A DNA stretch of 64,000 nucleotides from Lachnospiraceae bacterium (GTDB taxonomy: Bacteria; Bacillota; Clostridia; Lachnospirales; Lachnospiraceae), in NCBI GenBank assembly GCA_017542245.1, contig JAFXXN010000078.1, positions 248,001 to 312,000 of the forward strand, given 5' to 3'. Shown here piece by piece: positions 35,630-44,516 of this stretch; the stretch's first letter is position 1, and every line of letters starts with the position of its first letter. The notes under the pieces are model-generated. The model searched no databases. It was given only the letters and a program-made list of their open reading frames with translations, and was not told the origin of the DNA. A program made the position numbers and the translations under genes.

Positions 35630-36971
35630 TGAGGCTATCAGTTATATTGGGAGTATTCCATGGACTAAAAGAAAACCCGGATTACACAGAATGCGTATAT
35701 TGATGGATATGCTCGGAAATCCGCAGGACAGATTAAAGTTTATCCATGTTGCCGGAACAAACGGCAAAGGTTCTGCCTGCGCTATGCTTGCATCGGTTTT
35801 CAAAGAAGCAGGATACAGAACAGGTCTGTTCACATCCCCACATCTTATAAAATACAATGAACGCATGAAGATTAACGGAGCGGATATAGACGATGAGGAA
35901 TTCGCAAGGCTGATATCTGATGTTTCCGAGGCAGCCGGGAAAATGGAAGAGGGACCGTCTGAATTTGAGATTCTGACGGCAGCAGGTTTTTTATGGTTTT
36001 ATGAGAAGAAATGCGATATAGTTATTTTGGAAGTCGGTCTTGGCGGAGAACTGGACAGTACAAATGTTATAAGCGCAAAGGAACTGGCACTTATAATGCC
36101 TATAGGATATGACCATACAGCCATATTAGGGGATGATATAAAGAATATAGCCGGTGCCAAGGCGGGGATTATCACGGAAAATGTCGATGTTGTAATGGCT
36201 TTTCAAAATAATCCTGCAGAAATTTCAGAAAAAAAAGAGGTTACCCCGGATAGTTTGAAAATAGAATCTGTTATCAGAAACAGATGCGCAAAGAAGAATG
36301 CTTTCCTGCATGTACCCGACGCAAAAGACTTTGAACTTATATCTTCGGATATTGAAGGACAGATTTTTAAAAATGCTTATACTGATGCTCCGGTTTTCTT
36401 GAGGCTTTCCGGAGCATATCAAAGGCAAAATGCTCTTGCCGTACTTGAGGCGATAAAAGTTATTAAATCTAAGGATAATGGTTTTGTGATCGAAGAACAG
36501 CATATACTGGACGGATTAAGAAACGTAAAATGGAATGCCCGGTTTGAAGTGCTTAACAGAAATCCTGTATTTATTTTGGACGGTGCTCATAACGATCATG
36601 GTATAAAAGCGGCGGTAAAGAGTCTTAAAGACATTTACCCGGATAAAAAGATAATATACATTCTCGGTATATTAAGTGACAAAAATATTGAAGAAATGTT
36701 AGAGGAACTTTATACAAATGCGGAAAGGTTCATTACTCTTACTCCTGATTCAGGCAGAGCACTAAGTGGAGATATTTTGGCCGAAAGAATAAGAGAGGCG
36801 GGCTTTGAAGCAGAAAGCTTAAACAATACGGAAGAGGCTATAATACGGGCTTTAGAATTATGTATGAACAGAAAAAATGATTTTAATGATCCTGCTGATG
36901 AGGGGGTAATCTGTTCGTTGGGTTCCCTGTATCTGGCAGGGGAGATAAGAAATTATTTTATGAAAGAATGA
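35616..36971 (+). CDS. folC: Folylpolyglutamate synthase / dihydrofolate synthase
   Basis: Adds glutamates to folates (and possibly makes dihydrofolate). The 451-residue Mur-ligase-fold protein has ATP loop GTNGKGS (47-53), LFTSPHLIKYNERMKING, the Mg-site segment LEVGLGGELDSTN and DGAHNDHG. The start is GTG 35616 inside the end of mnmA, preceded by GGAGGAGG. It supplies polyglutamylated cofactor for the C1-THF genes that follow. Confidence 0.93.
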   Translation: MLSYNEAISYIGSIPWTKRKPGLHRMRILMDMLGNPQDRLKFIHVAGTNGKGSACAMLASVFKEAGYRTGLFTSPHLIKYNERMKINGADIDDEEFARLISDVSEAAGKMEEGPSEFEILTAAGFLWFYEKKCDIVILEVGLGGELDSTNVISAKELALIMPIGYDHTAILGDDIKNIAGAKAGIITENVDVVMAFQNNPAEISEKKEVTPDSLKIESVIRNRCAKKNAFLHVPDAKDFELISSDIEGQIFKNAYTDAPVFLRLSGAYQRQNALAVLEAIKVIKSKDNGFVIEEQHILDGLRNVKWNARFEVLNRNPVFILDGAHNDHGIKAAVKSLKDIYPDKKIIYILGILSDKNIEEMLEELYTNAERFITLTPDSGRALSGDILAERIREAGFEAESLNNTEEAIIRALELCMNRKNDFNDPADEGVICSLGSLYLAGEIRNYFMKE

Positions 36972-36974
36972 GTA

Positions 36975-37004
36975 TTGACTTTATAATCCTTAAAAGGATA
37001 TAAT
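36975..37004 (+). promoter_or_regulatory. fhs promoter and structured leader
   Basis: TTGACT (36975-36980) and TATAAT (36999-37004) have an 18-bp spacer. The ~95-nt leader contains a possible hairpin (AAAGC with GCTTT, and TTCAA with TTGAA inside) and GAACC-TAC-CGGTTC. It does not match the THF or ZTP riboswitch consensus as far as can be judged by eye. Confidence 0.6.
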
Positions 37005-37105
37005 ATATGATGTTAAGGTCAATTGTCCAAAAGCTATTCAAACTTGCTTGAAAAGGCTTTGAGACATTCAAAATACAGAACCTACCGGTTCGGAAAGAGG
37101 CACAT

Positions 37106-38800
37106 ATGTATAAATCAGATATTGAGATTGCACAGGAAAATGAGATGCTCCCTATTGATGAGATAGCAAAAAAAGCCGGAATTGATGAGAAATATGTTGA
37201 GCATTACGGAAAATATAAGGCAAAAATAGATCTGAGCCTGCTTAAGGAGAGTACAAAACCTGACGGGAAACTAATACTTGTTACCGCTATCACACCGACT
37301 CCGGCAGGAGAGGGAAAGACTACGACCACAGTAGGACTTGCCGACGGACTTCAGAAAATCGGTAAGAATGTGGTAGTGGCATTAAGAGAGCCTTCACTCG
37401 GACCGGTATTCGGAATAAAAGGCGGAGCAGCAGGCGGAGGATATGCCCAGGTTGTTCCCATGGAGGATATCAATCTGCATTTTACAGGTGATATGCATGC
37501 TATCGGAGCTGCCAACAACCTGCTTGCAGCAATGCTCGACAATCATATTTATCAGGGCAATGCCTTAAGGATCGATCCGAGACGTATTACATGGAGAAGA
37601 TGTGTTGACATGAATGACAGACAGCTTCGATTTGTAGTTGACGGCCTTGGCGGAAAAGTAAACGGAAATCCGAGAGAAGACGGCTATGATATCACTGTTG
37701 CTTCAGAAATAATGGCTATACTTTGTCTTGCTTCGGATATAACAGACTTAAAGAAGAGGATAGCAAGGATAATCGTAGGATATAATTATGACGGAGAGCC
37801 TGTAACTGCAGGTGAACTTCATGCTGAAGGAGCGATGACGGCTTTACTTAAAGATGCATTAAAGCCTAACCTTGTACAGACCTTAGAGCATTGTCCTTCG
37901 TTTGTACACGGCGGCCCTTTTGCCAATATCGCACACGGATGCAACTCTGTTGTAGCAACACGTATGGCCTTAAAACTCGGAGACTATGTGGTTACCGAGG
38001 CCGGTTTCGGTGCAGATCTGGGCGCAGAAAAGTTCCTGGATATAAAGTGTCGTTTTGCTGGATTAAAGCCGAATGCCGTAGTGGTTGTTGCAACGGTACG
38101 TGCACTTAAAAATCACGGCGGAGTACCTAAGGCAGAGTTAAATAATGAGAACCTTGAAGCTCTTGAAAAAGGTATGCCAAACCTTTTACAGCATGTTGAA
38201 AACATAACCAAAGTTTATAAACTTCCATGTGTTGTAGCAATTAATGCGTTCCCTACTGATACGGAAGCTGAACTAGAGCTTGTTAGAAAGAAATGCAGCG
38301 AATTAGGATGTAATGTAGCGCTCTCAAAAGTATGGGAAAAAGGCGGTGAAGGCGGTATAGAGCTTGCAGAAGAAGTTGTACGCCTGTGTAACAGTACTGA
38401 CAGTGACGGAGAACTCTTAAACAAGAATTTCTCATTCAGTTATGATCTTAACCTGAGTATTGAAGAAAAGATAGAGAGTATTGCAAGAAAAGTTTATCAT
38501 GCTGACGGAGTAGTATTTACCGCTCAGGCTAAAAAAGATATAGATAATCTTACAAAAATCGGATTCTCGGATGTACCCATCTGTGTTGCTAAGACTCAGT
38601 ACAGTTTTTCGGATGATGCTAAGCTGCTCGGAGCACCGAAAGGATTTGAGATTACGGTTCGCTCACTAAAGATTTCGGCAGGTGCAGGTTTTATCGTAGC
38701 ACTTACCGGTGATATAATGACCATGCCGGGTTTGCCAAAGGTTCCGGCAGCAGAGAAAATAGATGTTGATGAGACTGGAAAGATTTCAGGTCTCTTCTGA
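37106..38800 (+). CDS. fhs: Formate-tetrahydrofolate ligase
   Basis: ATP-dependent synthesis of 10-formyl-THF from formate. The 564 residues match the family, with the phosphate loop [12 protein letters not shown] (64-74), [22 protein letters not shown] (split here as [13 protein letters not shown] and AGGGYAQV), and [18 protein letters not shown]. It is the entry point of a C1 branch, followed by fchA and 5-formyl-THF cyclo-ligase. Ribosome site AAAGAGG precedes the ATG. The Wood-Ljungdahl genes proper (acsB, cooS) are not seen, so the role is probably anabolic C1 supply. Confidence 0.96.
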   Translation: MYKSDIEIAQENEMLPIDEIAKKAGIDEKYVEHYGKYKAKIDLSLLKESTKPDGKLILVTAITPTPAGEGKTTTTVGLADGLQKIGKNVVVALREPSLGPVFGIKGGAAGGGYAQVVPMEDINLHFTGDMHAIGAANNLLAAMLDNHIYQGNALRIDPRRITWRRCVDMNDRQLRFVVDGLGGKVNGNPREDGYDITVASEIMAILCLASDITDLKKRIARIIVGYNYDGEPVTAGELHAEGAMTALLKDALKPNLVQTLEHCPSFVHGGPFANIAHGCNSVVATRMALKLGDYVVTEAGFGADLGAEKFLDIKCRFAGLKPNAVVVVATVRALKNHGGVPKAELNNENLEALEKGMPNLLQHVENITKVYKLPCVVAINAFPTDTEAELELVRKKCSELGCNVALSKVWEKGGEGGIELAEEVVRLCNSTDSDGELLNKNFSFSYDLNLSIEEKIESIARKVYHADGVVFTAQAKKDIDNLTKIGFSDVPICVAKTQYSFSDDAKLLGAPKGFEITVRSLKISAGAGFIVALTGDIMTMPGLPKVPAAEKIDVDETGKISGLF

Positions 38801-38825
38801 TAAAAGAAAAAGGCAGGAAATAAAA

Positions 38826-39473
38826 GTGGCTGAAGATTTTTTAGATGGAAATTTAACCATAAACAGTTTTCTTGAAAAACTTGGAAGCAAAGAGGCGGTA
38901 CCCGGAGGTGGAGGAGCAGCTGCTCTCTCTGCTTCTATAGGTATAAGCCTGTGCAAGATGGCAGCAAATCTGACTGTGGGAAAGAAAAAATATGCAGACG
39001 TAGAAGAGAGAATGTATGAGATAATCTCAGAATGCGATAAACTTAAGGAAGAATTTATTATTCTTATTCAGAAGGATGCTGAAGGATTTCTTCCTCTTTC
39101 AAAAGCATACGGTTTGCCTGCAGAGACGGAAGAACAAAAAAAATTCAAGGAAGAAACATTAGAAAGGGAGTTAGTGGCTGCAGCTGCAGTTCCGTTCGAA
39201 ATAATGGAAAAATGTGCTGAGGCTATTGCTCTATGTGCTGAAGTAGCTGAAAAAGGAAGCAGACTTGTGGTAAGCGATGCCGCATGTGCTGTTAACACCT
39301 GTAATTCAGCTTTAAAATGTGCATCATTAAATGTATATATTAATACCAAATATATGAAAGATACTGTCAAGGCTTGTGAAATGAACAGAAAAGCTGACAG
39401 TATAATAGCCGGATGTGATGAGATTGCGGAAAATGTGTTTAATAAAGTAGTTGAATCATTGAAAGGAAAGTAA
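38826..39473 (+). CDS. fchA: Methenyl-THF cyclohydrolase (FchA / formiminotransferase-cyclodeaminase family)
   Basis: All-alpha protein of 215 residues of the formimino-THF cyclodeaminase/methenyl-THF cyclohydrolase family. The signature is SKEAVPGGGGAAALSASIGISL, followed by KMAANLTVGKKKY. It interconverts 10-formyl- and 5,10-methenyl-THF. GTG at 38826 is favoured as start; the open frame to 38763 overlaps fhs by 38 bp with no ribosome site. It is flanked by fhs and cyclo-ligase. It complements the FolD at 52231, which lacks cyclohydrolase residues. Confidence 0.88.
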   Translation: MAEDFLDGNLTINSFLEKLGSKEAVPGGGGAAALSASIGISLCKMAANLTVGKKKYADVEERMYEIISECDKLKEEFIILIQKDAEGFLPLSKAYGLPAETEEQKKFKEETLERELVAAAAVPFEIMEKCAEAIALCAEVAEKGSRLVVSDAACAVNTCNSALKCASLNVYINTKYMKDTVKACEMNRKADSIIAGCDEIAENVFNKVVESLKGK

Positions 39474-39481
39474 TTCCATAT

Positions 39482-40057
39482 ATGGATAAAAAAGAATTGC
39501 GTAAACGGATGAAATGTTTACGCGACAGCATCAGTGCTCAAAAAAGATCTGATCTTTCAAAAAAAATTGCTGACAGAATTTTTAATGATTGTCAGTATGC
39601 TGAATCTCAGAATATTCTTATTTATGTATCTATCGGAAGCGAAGCGGAAACATATCCTATAATAGAGGATGCTATGAAAAGATGTAAAAGAGTGGCAGTT
39701 CCGCGGATAGATATCACAGGTTCCGGAAATAAGCTTATGAACTTCTATGAAATAAAATGTTTAGAGGACTTAGAACCGGGCTTTTATGGAATTCCTGAAC
39801 CAAAGAAAAAATATACGATACCTTTTGAACCGGATAAAGCTATTGTTATAATGCCGGGACTGGTATTTGACAAAAATCTTAACCGCATAGGATATGGCGG
39901 AGGATATTATGACAGATACTTAGCAGGTGATATCGGGAAAAATTATATGAGATTTGGTATAGCATTTGATTTTCAGATAACAGAAGAAAGAATAGATACG
40001 GACAGATATGATGTAACATTACATAAGATATTTACGGAAAACGAAATATACGGATAA
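39482..40057 (+). CDS. 5-formyltetrahydrofolate cyclo-ligase
   Basis: ATP-dependent return of 5-formyl-THF to 5,10-methenyl-THF. The 191 residues show KKELRKRMK at the N-terminus, the substrate segment GIPEPK and the C-terminal MPGLVFDKNLNRIGYGGGYYDRYL, diagnostic of the MTHFS/YgfA family. It ends the fhs-fchA operon; a terminator follows. Confidence 0.93.
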   Translation: MDKKELRKRMKCLRDSISAQKRSDLSKKIADRIFNDCQYAESQNILIYVSIGSEAETYPIIEDAMKRCKRVAVPRIDITGSGNKLMNFYEIKCLEDLEPGFYGIPEPKKKYTIPFEPDKAIVIMPGLVFDKNLNRIGYGGGYYDRYLAGDIGKNYMRFGIAFDFQITEERIDTDRYDVTLHKIFTENEIYG

Positions 40058-40060
40058 AAA

Positions 40061-40092
40061 AATTCCGACACTTTTCAGTGTCGGAATTTTTT
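40061..40092. terminator. Bidirectional terminator overlapping the end of the chemoreceptor gene
   Basis: AATTCCGACACT (40061-40072) and AGTGTCGGAATT (40077-40088) form a perfect 12-bp stem with a TTTC loop, flanked by A and T runs. It ends the C1 operon on + and the MCP gene on -. The last codons and stop of the MCP gene lie inside the right arm and loop. Confidence 0.95.
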
Positions 40093-41775
40093 AATTATAG
40101 TATTAATTTTTTCTGAATCCGAGATGTTTTCTACAAGCAGTTCATCGGAAAGAGAAGTAGCTTTATATATTGCCTGGTTCTTCTCAGAAATGTCGGTGAT
40201 CCTTTCGGCCGCATAATTAACAGTTTTGTTGATACCTTCAATGTTTTCTGAAATCTCTTGAACCGAATGTCCGAGTTCCGTGGCCATATCGGTTATGATA
40301 TCCATTCTATTACCGAAAGCTTTTGCGTCCGCCGCATAGTGATTACCGACTTCGGAAAGCTCAGTAAAACTAGGAATAACATTCTCATCAATAAAGAGAA
40401 GCATATGATTAAGACTGTCAGCCATCTGCTTAACGTAATCACTTACTTCAGAGATAATAACGTTAATATTATTTACAGTATCGGTGGACTGAGCGGCAAG
40501 ACCGCCAATCTCACTGGCAACAACCGCAAACCCACGGCCCTGTTCACCTGCGCGTGCTGCCTCAATGGCTGCATTAAGTGAAAGCATAGCGGTCTGAGTG
40601 GAGATATTTCTTATGGAAGCGGTCATTTCCTGAATCTTATCTACAGCGTTTGAGTTAGCAAGAGCGGTAAGAGTACGTTCTTTAAGCTCTTCATATATAT
40701 GCTTGGTCTCATCTATGGAATTGTCAGAAGAAACTTTAAGTTCTCCTGCGCGTTTAATAATCTCGCCTGCAAGCTGTGTGCCGGAAGCCGCCTGATCTTC
40801 AATAGTAGCGGTTTTTTCACGTATACAGTTGATGCTTGAATCTATCTGGCCGGTTGAAGCTGAGGTAACCTGCATGTCAGCAACAAGTTTGTTAGTTGTA
40901 GTGGAATTAACCTTAGACTGCCTTGTGATTTCAGAGGAAAGATCCTGAATCTTGGAAGCACTGTTATGAACTGTATTAGATACTTCTGAAAGCTCAAACA
41001 GAATATTTGATAATTCATTACGGATCTTATGCATGTTAATGGCAACCTCACCGCATTCGTCTTTTCGACGTAAAAGATTCTGGGTTATCTTATCATCCTT
41101 AAGATCAAGGTTACCAAGTTTCTGGGACATTTTCACAAGCTGTTTGAAAGGTCTGGTTATGAAACTTAACACAATAACAGCTATCAGTATAAGTAAAACA
41201 TTTGTAATAAGAGCAGCTATCAGGATGGCTTTCTGAGCATCGTCGATTGTTTCATCAACATCCGATTTATCCAGAGTGATAACAAGAATTGAATGATCGA
41301 TATCGGAGATATGGAAGGAAGCAAGTTTTCTTGTTCCTCTGAAGAGATAATCAACAACATCTGCAGCACGGTAGAAATTATTACCTATATCGGCAACTAG
41401 ACCCTGTACAACGGTATTTTCAACAGGTGAACCTATCTTTGAATCATCCGGGTGATAAAGGATGATTCCGCTGCTGTCTACGAGGTATGCATAACCGGAA
41501 CGATATCCTTTTATTGAAATTGAACCGACAAGGTCTTTGTATTCTGATTTATCAAGAGGTTTTCCGCCATTTTCCTTCAGCTTGTCGTCAACGATGATGC
41601 CGTACGAAATAGCAAGGTTCAGCATATTGTTAGAAATGGAATCGGTATAAAGACTGTCGGACAGCTTATTGGCAACTATCCTAAGTGTACCCGACGTAAC
41701 AATTATACAGCATAAAATTAATAACGTAATCTTATGTAGAAGTCCGAAGCCTTTTTTTCCCTGTCTTATCTTCAA
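40075..41775 (-). CDS. Methyl-accepting chemotaxis protein with extracytoplasmic Cache-like domain
   Basis: Chemoreceptor of 566 residues. One helix near the N-terminus (about 10-32) is followed by an outside sensor domain (about 35-180) with Cache features ([20 protein letters not shown], in part [14 protein letters not shown]), a second helix (about 185-210) and a HAMP domain. The cytoplasmic signalling helices contain a hairpin tip of the form [26 protein letters not shown] (conserved sub-motif [11 protein letters not shown]). TTG 41775 is chosen as start because AAGGAGGG lies just before it; the longer frame from TTG 41796 would translate that ribosome site. No other che genes are in the window. 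Confidence 0.9.
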   Translation of the reverse strand: MKIRQGKKGFGLLHKITLLILCCIIVTSGTLRIVANKLSDSLYTDSISNNMLNLAISYGIIVDDKLKENGGKPLDKSEYKDLVGSISIKGYRSGYAYLVDSSGIILYHPDDSKIGSPVENTVVQGLVADIGNNFYRAADVVDYLFRGTRKLASFHISDIDHSILVITLDKSDVDETIDDAQKAILIAALITNVLLILIAVIVLSFITRPFKQLVKMSQKLGNLDLKDDKITQNLLRRKDECGEVAINMHKIRNELSNILFELSEVSNTVHNSASKIQDLSSEITRQSKVNSTTTNKLVADMQVTSASTGQIDSSINCIREKTATIEDQAASGTQLAGEIIKRAGELKVSSDNSIDETKHIYEELKERTLTALANSNAVDKIQEMTASIRNISTQTAMLSLNAAIEAARAGEQGRGFAVVASEIGGLAAQSTDTVNNINVIISEVSDYVKQMADSLNHMLLFIDENVIPSFTELSEVGNHYAADAKAFGNRMDIITDMATELGHSVQEISENIEGINKTVNYAAERITDISEKNQAIYKATSLSDELLVENISDSEKINTIIKKFRH

Positions 41776-41810
41776 TGCTGCTCCCTCCTTTGTCAATGCT
41801 TATTATTAAT

Positions 41811-41839
41811 ATCTTACCATAACTTATTACATAAGACAA
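41811..41839 (-). promoter_or_regulatory. Chemoreceptor promoter (- strand)
   Basis: On the - strand, TTGTCT (41839-41834) and TAAGAT (41816-41811) have a 17-bp spacer, 36 bp before the TTG start. Confidence 0.55.
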
Positions 41840-41887
41840 GAAGAATCTTAAACAGGGTGCAGTTTTTTAATCATTTCTTTTTTTAAG

Positions 41888-41916
41888 TTGAATGTTTGAC
41901 ATGGTGATGATATAAT
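41888..41916 (+). promoter_or_regulatory. GH3 gene promoter
   Basis: TTGAAT (41888-41893) and TATAAT (41911-41916) have a 17-bp spacer, about 75 bp before the chosen start. Confidence 0.65.
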
Positions 41917-41991
41917 AAAACGAAGATGCAAAAACTAAATGTTTCAGTAAAATTTATAGCTGACATGTTTTACAGATTTTTGGGAGGGTAT

Positions 41992-44433
41992 ATGAAGCTT
42001 ACGGAACTTGAAAGGAAAAATGCGGGCAAAGTCAGAGGTTTACAGGCTGAATGTACAGTTTTATTAAAGAAAAACGGAGATTTTCCGCTTGAAAAACCCT
42101 GCAGGATAGCTTTGTACGGAAACGGAGCAAGAAATACATTAAGAGGTGGAACAGGATCTGGAGAAGTATATTCCCATTTTACAGTTTCGATTGAGAAGGC
42201 TCTTGAAAAAGAAGGCTTTATCATAACAACAAAAAAATGGCTGGATGCCTATGATCATGTTGCAAAACAGAGCAGAAAAGCTTTTGTGCAGGAGATAAAA
42301 GAAAGAGCAAAGAAAAAGCACATAAATCCTGTTTTTGAGGGTATGGGAGCTGTCATGCCTGAACCGGAATACAACATTCCTTTAGACGGCTACGGGGAGG
42401 CTGCTGTATATGTTCTCTCCAGAATCTGCGGGGAAGGCAACGACCGGGTTGCCGAAAAAGGGGATATCCTGCTTACAGATACTGAAAAAAAGACTATACT
42501 TGAACTTAACAGGAAATTCGAAAAGTTTATGCTGGTCTTAAATGTCGGAGGACCTGTTGATCTTTCGGAAGTATCAGATGTTGATAACATACTTCTTCTT
42601 TCACAGTTAGGAGCACTTACGGGTTATGCTTTTTCTGATATAATCCTTGGAAAGAAAAATCCTTCGGGTAAATTGGCTACTTCATGGGTTTCATGGGCCG
42701 ATTATCCTGAATTGTTTGAGTTTGGTGACGCGGATGACACAAAATACAAAGAAGGAATATATGTCGGATACAGATATTTCAATACTGTTGGCACCAAAGT
42801 ATTATTCCCGTTCGGATACGGGCTTTCATTTACCGATTTTAACATAAGGTTCAAGGAAGCTGAGACAGAAGGTGAAAAAGTAACCGTAAACTTTATTGTT
42901 GAAAATATTGGTAATTATACGGGAAAAGAAGTTGTTCAGTTATATGTCTCAAAACCTTCAGGAAAGCTTGATCAGCCCTCATCGGAACTTGCAGGGTGGG
43001 TTAAGACGGAGAAAATTGCTCCCCAAAAGTTTGCTGAGGCTGAAATTACGTTTAATCTGTCTGACATTGCAAGCTTTGATACTGAAAGCAGCAGTTATAT
43101 CCTTGAAAAAGGTGACTATATACTTAAATACGGAGCCGACAGCATTAATATCGTTCCATGTGCCGTTATAAAGCTAACGGAAGATACTGTTGTAAGGAAA
43201 GTTAAGAATATTTCGGGAACACCTGACTTTAAAGATTTTATCCCCAAGAAGAAAAAAGACGGGGAGACTAAGAACTCTGAAGGGACAGATACTGCTATAC
43301 CCATATTGAATGTAAAATTCAGCTCTGTTATTAAGGAGAGTCCTGAGTATGATATCGAGCCTGAAATATCAGATGAAGTAAAGAAGCTTTCAGATGAAGA
43401 TCTTGTTTATCTGAACATAGGCGCTTTTTTCGGAGGAGGAGTAGGAGGCAGTGTAATAGGTAATGCAGGCCGGCTGGTTGCAGGGGCAGCAGGAGAGACT
43501 ACGGAGAAATTACGTAATAAAGGAATTCCGTCACTATCCATGGCTGACGGACCTGCCGGAGTACGCATCAGTCAAAAGTACTGGGTAGATGAGAACGGAG
43601 CACATTCTGTAGGCAATACTCTGCTTGAAGGACTTTCGGATTTTCTTCCCAAAAGTGAAGCCATCATGGCTAAGCTGTTTAGTTCAAATAAGCCTAAAAA
43701 GGGAGTTAAGGTAGAGACACATTATGCTACTGCTATTCCTATAGGAACAGCTCTTGCTCAAAGCTGGAATCTTAAGCTTTTAGAAAGATGCGGAGATATA
43801 GTGGGAAGTGAGATGCAAGAGTTTGGGGTACATCTGTGGCTTGCTCCTGCGATGAATATTCATAGAAATATCCTATGCGGAAGAAACTTTGAGTATTATT
43901 CGGAAGATCCTCTGATCAGCGGAAAAATGGCGGCGGCCATAACTAAGGGAGTTCAGAAACATAGCGGCTGTGGTGTAACAATAAAACATTTCTGTGTAAA
44001 TAATCAGGAGTATAATCGTTTTTACAGCAACAGCCAGGTTAGTGAAAGAGCTTTAAGAGAAATATATCTGAAAGGTTATGAGCTCTGTATAAGAGATTCT
44101 CAGCCCGCATCTGTCATGTCATCTTATAACCTGCTCAATGATGTTCATACAAATGAGCGCAGGGATCTTTTAGAAAATATATTAAGAGATGAATTTGGAT
44201 TTAAAGGTGTTGTTATGACGGATTGGCTTATCGGTATGGTTCCGAACTACGGATCAAAACATCCAAAGTCATCCGCCGCGAAAATAGCGGCTGCAGGCGG
44301 AGAAATAGTTATGCCGGGCAGTAAGGAAGATTATAATGAGATGATGACAGCATTAAAAGACGGATCACTTACAAGAAAACAGCTTGAGATAAATGGTACC
44401 AGATTGATAAGACTTATCCGGTCATTACGTTAG
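41992..44433 (+). CDS. Glycoside hydrolase family 3 beta-glucosidase with permuted domain order
   Basis: Intracellular (no signal peptide) GH3 enzyme of 813 residues whose domains are in reverse order. The alpha/beta sandwich comes first (about 20-270), followed by a fibronectin-III-like domain (about 285-380) and a linker. The TIM barrel is last (about 465-810: LAPAMNIHRNILCGRNFEYYSEDP in part NIHRNILCGRNFEYYSEDP, then IKHFCVNNQE). The catalytic nucleophile is D744 in GVVMTDW. This layout is known from Ruminococcus albus and Butyrivibrio fibrisolvens beta-glucosidases. ATG 41992 follows GGGAGGG. Likely cleaves cellobiose or other beta-glucosides; the exact sugar is not determinable. Confidence 0.9.
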   Translation: MKLTELERKNAGKVRGLQAECTVLLKKNGDFPLEKPCRIALYGNGARNTLRGGTGSGEVYSHFTVSIEKALEKEGFIITTKKWLDAYDHVAKQSRKAFVQEIKERAKKKHINPVFEGMGAVMPEPEYNIPLDGYGEAAVYVLSRICGEGNDRVAEKGDILLTDTEKKTILELNRKFEKFMLVLNVGGPVDLSEVSDVDNILLLSQLGALTGYAFSDIILGKKNPSGKLATSWVSWADYPELFEFGDADDTKYKEGIYVGYRYFNTVGTKVLFPFGYGLSFTDFNIRFKEAETEGEKVTVNFIVENIGNYTGKEVVQLYVSKPSGKLDQPSSELAGWVKTEKIAPQKFAEAEITFNLSDIASFDTESSSYILEKGDYILKYGADSINIVPCAVIKLTEDTVVRKVKNISGTPDFKDFIPKKKKDGETKNSEGTDTAIPILNVKFSSVIKESPEYDIEPEISDEVKKLSDEDLVYLNIGAFFGGGVGGSVIGNAGRLVAGAAGETTEKLRNKGIPSLSMADGPAGVRISQKYWVDENGAHSVGNTLLEGLSDFLPKSEAIMAKLFSSNKPKKGVKVETHYATAIPIGTALAQSWNLKLLERCGDIVGSEMQEFGVHLWLAPAMNIHRNILCGRNFEYYSEDPLISGKMAAAITKGVQKHSGCGVTIKHFCVNNQEYNRFYSNSQVSERALREIYLKGYELCIRDSQPASVMSSYNLLNDVHTNERRDLLENILRDEFGFKGVVMTDWLIGMVPNYGSKHPKSSAAKIAAAGGEIVMPGSKEDYNEMMTALKDGSLTRKQLEINGTRLIRLIRSLR

Positions 44434-44435
44434 TG

Positions 44436-44464
44436 TTGTCAAATGTCAGTTTTTTTGCTATAAT
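44436..44464 (+). promoter_or_regulatory. Promoter for the GGDEF-EAL gene
   Basis: TTGTCA (44436-44441) and TATAAT (44459-44464) have a 17-bp spacer, about 50 bp before the start codon. Confidence 0.75.
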
Positions 44465-44516
44465 GAATAAGATATTTGTATAAAGTGTTTTTTCAGTCAG
44501 GGCAGATGGTGAATCT

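Noticed and set aside
38763-38825. fchA start inside fhs
   Set aside because: There is no ribosome site and the extension does not resemble the family; GTG 38826 fits better.
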